Assembly (NCBI GenBank): GCA_017419465.1
Contig: JAFOLE010000227.1
Span: forward strand, 1-27,022
Length of the DNA: 27,022 nucleotides
Reading direction: 5' to 3'
Source: Solobacterium sp.
GTDB taxonomy: Bacteria; Bacillota_I; Bacilli_A; Erysipelotrichales; Erysipelotrichaceae
Below are positions 22,758 to 27,022 of the stretch, piece by piece. The notes below the pieces were generated by a model that was not told the origin of the DNA, did no database searches, and worked only from the letters and a program-made list of their open reading frames with translations. The position numbers and the translations under genes were made by a program. The stretch's first letter is position 1, and each line of letters begins with the position of its first letter.

Positions 22758-22785
22758 ACTTCGCATAATGTATGTTATGCGATTA
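22758..22785. other. candidate dif / XerC-XerD recombination site
   Basis: The layout is 11-6-11: left arm ACTTCGCATAA (22758-22768), centre TGTATG (22769-22774), right arm TTATGCGATTA (22775-22785). Against the dif sites I remember, it matches E. coli at 19 of 28 positions (shared CGCATAA-TGTAT and TTATG) and B. subtilis at 18 of 28 (shared ACTTC, inner arms and TTATG). The inner arms are perfectly inverted (CGCATAA/TTATGCG). A xerD-type recombinase gene starts its 3' end 1.2 kb to the right, and gene direction converges on this gap. The outer right arm matches poorly, and a plain hairpin is the main alternative. Confidence 0.45.
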
Positions 22786-22801
22786 TTTTAGATTGATTTC
22801 T

Positions 22802-22841
22802 GGGAGGTAATAAACAGATGTTTGCTGCTCTTTCATTTTAA
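22802..22841 (+). other. strong ribosome binding site in front of a 7-codon frame
   Basis: GGGAGG (22802-22807) is placed 10 nt before ATG 22818, but the frame stops after seven codons (MFAALSF) at 22841. It could be the relic of a lost gene's start, a leader peptide without a downstream gene, or chance. Confidence 0.3.
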
Positions 22842-22971
22842 AGAATTCAAAAGCAATAAATCAGAAATATTGGTATGCGAATTGCTGACGCGAAATAAGT
22901 AATAACATCATCGGTATTGAGTAAATAAAATAGAACTGTAAGCAACAGAATGATTTCTGAGGCTCCGATGG

Positions 22972-23001
22972 GGCACCTGCCCTAGCGGGAAGAGAGGTGT
23001 C
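22972..23001. other. GC-rich two-part hairpin in the AT-rich gap
   Basis: GGCACCT (22972-22978) pairs with AGGTGTC (22995-23001) with one G-T, enclosing CCC/GGG (22980-22982 with 22987-22989) and a TAGC loop. It stands out in base content from its surroundings and may be a piece of a structured RNA or a remnant of imported DNA. I do not recognise a known RNA family. Confidence 0.5.
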
Positions 23002-23023
23002 AGATTTACAGAAGGCAATCGTA

Positions 23024-23053
23024 CGATCAGCACATTCTAACGATCAGCACATT
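23024..23053. repeat. 13 bp direct repeat
   Basis: CGATCAGCACATT occurs at 23024-23036 and again at 23041-23053, separated by CTAA. The period is 17 bp, two copies only. Confidence 0.9.
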
Positions 23054-23108
23054 GCCTGTGGGTCGTGGATGCTGAGGAAGGATATACGGTGTATAAGCAA
23101 TTCCACTG

Positions 23109-23423
23109 TTATCCATATATCTTACATGCCTCTGTTTCATACTGCACTGAGAATTCCGTATGTCGCCCTTCATTCAACCACTCGCCCTTTCTGACAATGA
23201 TAAAAGGGCGGTCGGGGATCTCTGAGATATGAGGACAGGGCCATCCCCAGAATATTGAGCTGAAATTATTCACAGCATCAAGCGTTCTTATTTTAAGTTT
23301 GCCGAAATAATACTTCACCGCTGAATCCACACTCCAGAACAGCGCATATCCCCTTTTGTATCCATTTTATACAAACCACCCTGTCACTTCTTTCAGACCG
23401 AGCCCCCTCTCATTAGCCGCTTT
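23109..23423 (-). pseudogene. decayed minus-strand reading frame, family unknown
   Basis: On the minus strand, 18 codons (23423-23370, KAANERGLGLKEVTGWFV) are followed by an in-frame TAA (23367-23369), and the same frame then continues for about 85 codons to a stop at 23109. The second part contains YALFWSVDSAVKYYFGK, NNFSSIFWGWPCPH and RPFIIVRKGEW and looks protein-like, rich in aromatic residues. No start codon with a ribosome binding site is present; the first usable codon is GTG 23330. I do not recognise the family. It is best read as the remains of a gene, though chance is possible. Confidence 0.4.
23183..23210. other. inverted repeat
   Basis: CGCCCTTT (23183-23190) and AAAGGGCG (23203-23210) form a perfect 8 bp stem with a 12 nt loop. 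It lies inside the decayed minus-strand frame; neither side has a T tail. Confidence 0.6.
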
Positions 23424-23571
23424 TTATTGTGCTTTAGCGTCGCAATACCAGATAACAGGAAACCAATTATCTTTGTGGTAATTACCCTCTTATCGGCTTT
23501 AAAACGCATTATATAAATACAAGTGATAATCATAAATACAGAAATCCAATATGATGAATTATAACTAGGCT

Positions 23572-23742
23572 CTAATAGTGTATGTGTAGCTCCAAATCTG
23601 CAGATATGATCCGCTTTGCCACATACAGATGCCTGCCAGCAGTAGTTTGAAGAATCTCAATTCTGCCGTTATCACTGTATAAATGGTTCTGATGATTATT
23701 ATCTTCTTCATTTTTTTGGATTTTTCCTGAATAGTCAGCATA
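23572..23742 (-). pseudogene. minus-strand 56-codon remnant, family unknown
   Basis: Between a TAA just above 23742 and a TAG at 23572-23574, the minus strand is open for 56 codons with no ATG at the front. It reads SDNGRIEILQTTAGRHLYVAK in the middle, which has ordinary protein character. Without a start it can only be a fragment, perhaps the end of a lost gene. An alternative frame from ATG on the same strand gives a Lys/Ile-rich peptide and is less convincing. Confidence 0.3.
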
Positions 23743-23853
23743 TTAACAGTCTTAGATTATGTTCAAGAATTCCACACAACCTATCCTCTAATCCTCTCTT
23801 AAGCACATCAATTACATGATATTAATAGTCTGTGGTGCACCAATTTTTGCGTC

Positions 23854-23867
23854 GTTGGAAAACCAAC
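23854..23867. other. small hairpin followed by a T run
   Basis: GTTGG, AAAA, CCAAC (23854-23867), then 9 nt and seven T (23877-23883) on the plus strand. The distance to the T run is too long for a standard terminator. It lies about 115 bp beyond the xerD stop, on the wrong strand for that gene. Confidence 0.35.
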
Positions 23868-23981
23868 ATCCCCGGCTTTTTTTGCATAATTTGTTAAAAA
23901 TCCAAGTTATTCCTGTATCGCTTTTAATATTTCTTCATACATGCTTATAAAAAATATAAAAGTATATATTAATACACGCAA

Positions 23982-24887
23982 TTATAAATCATCGTCGTCA
24001 TCGAGATTTCCAGGATGGAACCTGGCATAAGAATCGAACATCTGACGATTCGCGACATGTGTATAGATTTCGGTGGTTTTAATATCGGAATGTCCCAGCA
24101 TTTCCTGAATGGCACGAAGATCTGCCCCGCCCTGCAGAAGATGTGTTGCATAGCTGTGCCGGAGCTTATGAGGCGTGATATGTTCCTTAAAGTCCAGCTC
24201 AATGCATTTGTCACGCAGCAGCTTTTCGACATACTCACGTGTTACCTTACGGCCAAAACGATTCAGGAAAAAGAGCTGTGTATTCTTTTTCATATATACC
24301 GGCCGGACAAGGTGATAATACCGTTCAATAACAGGAATCGAGCCTGCCGGTATCGGCACAATCCGCTCTTTATTCCCTTTCCCGAGAATGCGCACAAAAC
24401 CGGTTTCAAGGTCCACCCTGTTTACTGTGATAGTGACGGCTTCAGAAACCCGCATCCCACAGGAATAGATCAGTTCAAGCAGAGCATGCTGGAAGAGCTG
24501 TTCCGGATTGGTATCGTCAAATGAAGCCATCAGACGGTTAACCATATCGACAGTCGCAAAAACTGGCAGACGCTTTACCCCGCGATGTACTTCAAGATTG
24601 AGTGAAGGATCCTTTTCATCATACAGATAGGAAAGATACTGATGAAAGGATCGGATCGAGGCTGCCATCCGGGACATGCTTGTGCCCTTTTTCTCAATGC
24701 TCTGATCAACCATGAAGTCTTCGATCAGATCACCGGTTACTTTTTTTGTATCCTTAATGCCTTCATCCTTCAGAAACTCAATGTACTGCGAAAGATCGCT
24801 TTTATATGACGCAACCGTACGCGGACTTTTTCCTTCATTGACTGTAATTTCCGCAATATAGCGTTTCAGCGCATCATCGAGTTTCAT
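23982..24887 (-). CDS. xerD: tyrosine recombinase XerD/XerC type
   Basis: Site-specific recombinase that resolves chromosome dimers at dif. The 301 residues are typical of XerC/XerD. The N-terminal SAM-like core-binding domain (about 1-88) contains GKSPRTVASYKSDLSQYIEFL. The catalytic domain has all six residues: Arg146 (SCGMRVSEA), Lys170 (GKGNKERIVP), His240 and Arg243 (PHKLRHSYATHLL), His266 (LGHSDIKTT) and the nucleophile Tyr275 (EIYTHV). The tail ends in five Asp. The core motifs are closer to XerD than to phage integrases, and nothing here suggests an integrated element. It starts with ATGA overlapping the dinB stop by 4 nt, as the last gene of the recN-dinB-xerD operon. No terminator is evident behind it. 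A candidate dif site lies 1.2 kb further on. Confidence 0.93.
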   Translation of the reverse strand: MKLDDALKRYIAEITVNEGKSPRTVASYKSDLSQYIEFLKDEGIKDTKKVTGDLIEDFMVDQSIEKKGTSMSRMAASIRSFHQYLSYLYDEKDPSLNLEVHRGVKRLPVFATVDMVNRLMASFDDTNPEQLFQHALLELIYSCGMRVSEAVTITVNRVDLETGFVRILGKGNKERIVPIPAGSIPVIERYYHLVRPVYMKKNTQLFFLNRFGRKVTREYVEKLLRDKCIELDFKEHITPHKLRHSYATHLLQGGADLRAIQEMLGHSDIKTTEIYTHVANRQMFDSYARFHPGNLDDDDDL

Positions 24888-26050
24888 GATTTCAGCGCCT
24901 CACTTGCGCGGACAAGACGTAAGCCGCCGAGTTCTTCATTCAGCTCTTTCAGAACAGAAACGGTCTCTTCCCGATGTGCTACCGCTTCATCAAACAGAGA
25001 AATCTGTGATGCGAGTACACTTTCCCCCGCAAAATCACTGACCGAGATTCCAAGCAGACGTACCGGCGTCTCTTCCCAGTTGCTGTTGAACAGCGACAGT
25101 GCATTGACATAGATATCGTCGGCTTTCCAAATCGGATCATTGAGATGGACGCTTCGGTCTATATTGGTGAAGTCATGATAGCGGATGCGGATGGAAATCA
25201 GGAATCCGGCTTTGCTGGCTTTATGAAGGCGGCCGGAAAGCGTACGGGAAAGACTTCGCAGCATTCCCCGCAGCTCATCATAATCCGTAATATCCTCAAG
25301 GAATGTCTCAGATACTCCCATGCTTTTGGCATCCCATTCCTGGACGATTTCGCGGTCATCATAACCGTTTGCCCGCCGAATCATGTACTCTGTATTCTTT
25401 CCGAAGATCGGACGCAGCAGTTCGGGATCCTTGCAGTTGGCAAGATCACCGATGGTATGAATTCCGCATTCTTCCATCAGCGGCACCGTCTTCTGCCCTA
25501 CGCCGCGCATATCACCGATCGGAAGATGCCACAGCTTCTGCGGTACTTCCCGGATCCGAAGCACGGTTATTCCGTTCGGTTTTTTCATATCGCTTGCCAT
25601 CTTTGCCAGAAACAGATTCGGCGCAACTCCGATGGAACATGAAAGACCGAGTTCATCGCGAACCCGGCGCTGAATTTCCCATGCAAGATCCAGCGGTTTC
25701 GGAAATGTCTGAATGATTTCCGTCATATCCGCATAACATTCATCAATACTGGCCTGCTCGATCGTGTTCGTATAGCTTTCAATGATCTTCATGAACTCTT
25801 CGGACATCGTACGGTAATACCGAAAATGCGGTTCCACGATGATCAGATCCGGGCAGAGCTTTCTGCCCATATCCACCGGCATTGCGCTGTGTACGCCAAA
25901 CTTACGGGCTTCATAACTTGCAGTACTGATGACAGAACGCCGTGTTGTTCCGCTTACCGCAATCGGCTTTCCTTTCAGCGAGGGATCCAGCAGCACCTCA
26001 CACGACGCAAAAAACGCATTCAGATCAATGTGAAAGTAAACCCGGCTCAT
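24884..26050 (-). CDS. dinB: DNA polymerase IV (Y-family)
   Basis: Error-prone translesion polymerase. The 388 residues contain the Y-family palm with the catalytic Asp9 (FHIDLNAFFAS) and the Asp103-Glu104 pair (QASIDECYADM), a helix-hairpin-helix thumb region (IGDMRGVGQKTVPLMEECGIHTIGDLA), and the little-finger domain (about 230-345). A beta-clamp binding motif QISLF is at 349-353, and about 35 further residues follow. The start is ATG 26050, sharing 4 nt (ATGA) with the recN stop. It shares 4 nt with xerD as well, so the three genes are tightly coupled. No promoter is seen directly in front, so any damage control must act at the recN promoter outside the window. Confidence 0.96.
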   Translation of the reverse strand: MSRVYFHIDLNAFFASCEVLLDPSLKGKPIAVSGTTRRSVISTASYEARKFGVHSAMPVDMGRKLCPDLIIVEPHFRYYRTMSEEFMKIIESYTNTIEQASIDECYADMTEIIQTFPKPLDLAWEIQRRVRDELGLSCSIGVAPNLFLAKMASDMKKPNGITVLRIREVPQKLWHLPIGDMRGVGQKTVPLMEECGIHTIGDLANCKDPELLRPIFGKNTEYMIRRANGYDDREIVQEWDAKSMGVSETFLEDITDYDELRGMLRSLSRTLSGRLHKASKAGFLISIRIRYHDFTNIDRSVHLNDPIWKADDIYVNALSLFNSNWEETPVRLLGISVSDFAGESVLASQISLFDEAVAHREETVSVLKELNEELGGLRLVRASEALKS

Positions 26051-27022
26051 GAATGCTTCTGATTCCTTTCAAACAGTTCCTTTGCGGCCGCAAGCGAAGT
26101 ATCTGTCACTTCTCCGCTGGCAATCACAGCAAGCTGCTTAATGATTTCAGTTCCGCTCAGCTGTGTCACATGCGTATGTGTCTTGTCATTCTGTTCCGAC
26201 TTTGAAACAAAATAATAATGTTCTGCGGTTGCGGCGACCGGCGCAAGATGGGTTACCGCAAATACCTGAGTCTGTTCGGAAAGTTCCCGCATCTTACGGC
26301 CGATGGCGGTCGCAACCGGACCGGATACACCGGTATCGATTTCATCAAAAATAACGGTCTGAATGCCCTGGAGATGGGTAAATACCACCTTCAGTCCCAG
26401 CATGAGACGGGAAAGTTCACCGCCGCTGGCGGTACGGGAAAGCGGCTTGAGGTCTTCCCCTTTATTCATGGCAATCAGAAATTCCACGCGGTCGATGCCG
26501 TTTTCATTCGGATCACATGGCGTAATGCTTGTTTCAAAACGTGCTTTCTCCAGCATCAGATCTTTGAGATTATCTGCTATCGCACGGTCGAGTTTCTTAC
26601 AGCCGCGTTTACGGAGATCGGAGATTTCCTTTGCATGCTTTAAATACTCCGCATGGGCTGCGGTGATTTTCTTATCGATCTGTTCGATGAACTTCTCGCG
26701 ATTAGAGTAACGGTCTACCTGTTCCTGCAGTTCATCACGGCGCGCAAGAATATCCGCAACGGTATGTCCGTATCTGCGCTTGAGACGCTGAATCAGATAC
26801 AGGCGTTCTTCCATCCCGTTGATTTCTTCTTCGGAGAGGTCCATGGAGTCATAGACGCTGCGCAGCTGATCCACCGCATCTGCCCAGGCATAATACGCAT
26901 CATTCATGCTTTCCCGAGCACTGCGGAAAACATCTGTATCATCAAGACTCTGTACGAGATGATTCATTTCATACATATCACCGGAAAGACTGTCGTCATA
27001 CCCGCTGATGACCGCATTCAGC
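26047..27022 (-). CDS. recN: DNA repair protein RecN, C-terminal part (5' end outside window)
   Basis: SMC-like ATPase that acts early in double-strand break repair. About 325 codons of the C-terminal half are visible and the frame is open to the right edge. A coiled-coil segment (MEERLYLIQRLKRRYGHTVADILARRDELQEQVDRYSNREKFIEQIDKKI) leads into the C-terminal head: VEFLIAMNKGEDLKPLSRTASGGELSRLMLGLKVVF (signature SGGELSR), Walker B TVIFDEIDTGVSG, and VFAVTHLAPVAATAEHYYFVSK. The end shares 4 nt with dinB. The first in-frame Met in view (26976) is internal, not the start. In Bacillota recN is commonly SOS-controlled, and dinB and xerD placed behind it would share that control; this is an inference. 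Confidence 0.96.
   Translation of the reverse strand, partial: LNAVISGYDDSLSGDMYEMNHLVQSLDDTDVFRSARESMNDAYYAWADAVDQLRSVYDSMDLSEEEINGMEERLYLIQRLKRRYGHTVADILARRDELQEQVDRYSNREKFIEQIDKKITAAHAEYLKHAKEISDLRKRGCKKLDRAIADNLKDLMLEKARFETSITPCDPNENGIDRVEFLIAMNKGEDLKPLSRTASGGELSRLMLGLKVVFTHLQGIQTVIFDEIDTGVSGPVATAIGRKMRELSEQTQVFAVTHLAPVAATAEHYYFVSKSEQNDKTHTHVTQLSGTEIIKQLAVIASGEVTDTSLAAAKELFERNQKHS

Larger units (their letters stand above)
22147..23981. other. 1.8 kb gene-free, AT-rich gap between convergent gene sets
   Basis: No intact gene is convincing here. Reading frames are short, lack ribosome binding sites and are interrupted. The stretch is visibly richer in A and T than the flanking genes, with a local exception near 22955-23080. 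It holds several perfect hairpins, a dif-like near-palindrome (22758-22785), a 13 bp direct repeat, and two minus-strand frames that look like decayed genes (23109-23423 and 23572-23742). All genes to its left back to 1279 are on the plus strand, and all to its right are on the minus strand. I read it as intergenic DNA at a replichore junction with gene remnants; this is an inference. Confidence 0.75.

Noticed and set aside
23024..23053. Possible CRISPR array
   Set aside because: Only two 13 bp copies with a 4 nt spacer and no cas genes.
22997..23194. 65-codon plus-strand frame in the gap
   Set aside because: It starts inside the GC-rich hairpin, has no ribosome binding site and overlaps the opposite decayed frame; no protein character.
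23982..24887. Reading the tyrosine recombinase as an integrase of a mobile element
   Set aside because: Its motifs are those of housekeeping XerC/XerD, it is overlapped with dinB and recN, and no phage, conjugation or cargo genes are present. The gap hairpins do not form flanking attachment repeats.

Overview
The window looks like chromosomal DNA of a low-to-moderate GC member of the Bacillota. Erysipelotrichia is my best guess. The reasons are the conserved alaS-ireB-ruvX-DUF1292-mltG...udk-greA block, a comEA-comEC-holA block, strong AGGAGG-type ribosome binding sites, an alanine T-box, and an SMC of about 983 residues, close to the short Mollicutes type rather than the ~1,190-residue Bacillus type. 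The taxon is an inference. No mobile element, phage, CRISPR array, rRNA or tRNA is visible.

Layout. (1) 1-897, minus strand: the start of a TrpX-type ABC substrate-binding lipoprotein that runs off the left edge; the edge itself repeats an internal 59 bp stretch. (2) 898-1278: a divergent regulatory region with a minus-strand promoter, then a promoter, alanine T-box and terminator in front of alaS. (3) 1279-7153, plus strand: alaS, ireB, ruvX, DUF1292, mltG, NUDIX and udk, mostly touching or overlapping. (4) 7255-14197: greA, comEA, comEC, holA, hypoxanthine-DNA glycosylase, a large U32 enzyme and mscL, ending in a clear terminator. (5) 14317-20700: its own promoter, then smc, ftsY, ylxM, ackA and a DHH phosphoesterase (NrnA type), nearly all overlapping. 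(6) 20780-22146: HU with its own promoter and terminator, then an orphan ComEC-like metallo-beta-lactamase protein. (7) 22147-23981: 1.8 kb without an intact gene, AT-rich, with several hairpins and two decayed reading frames. (8) 23982-27022, minus strand: a recN-dinB-xerD operon; recN runs off the right edge.

The most interesting signal is the gene-free gap. Every gene from 1279 to 22146 is on the plus strand and every gene from 23982 to the right edge is on the minus strand, so transcription converges on the gap. Inside it, at 22758-22785, lies an 11-6-11 near-palindrome resembling chromosomal dif sites, about 1.2 kb from a xerD-type recombinase gene. I propose that the gap is the replication terminus/dimer-resolution locus, or else a Xer attachment site. 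Other points worth a look: a near-consensus promoter whose predicted start falls on the holA start codon, a U32 protein whose C-terminus reads into mscL out of frame, the short SMC, and the duplicated segment at the left edge.
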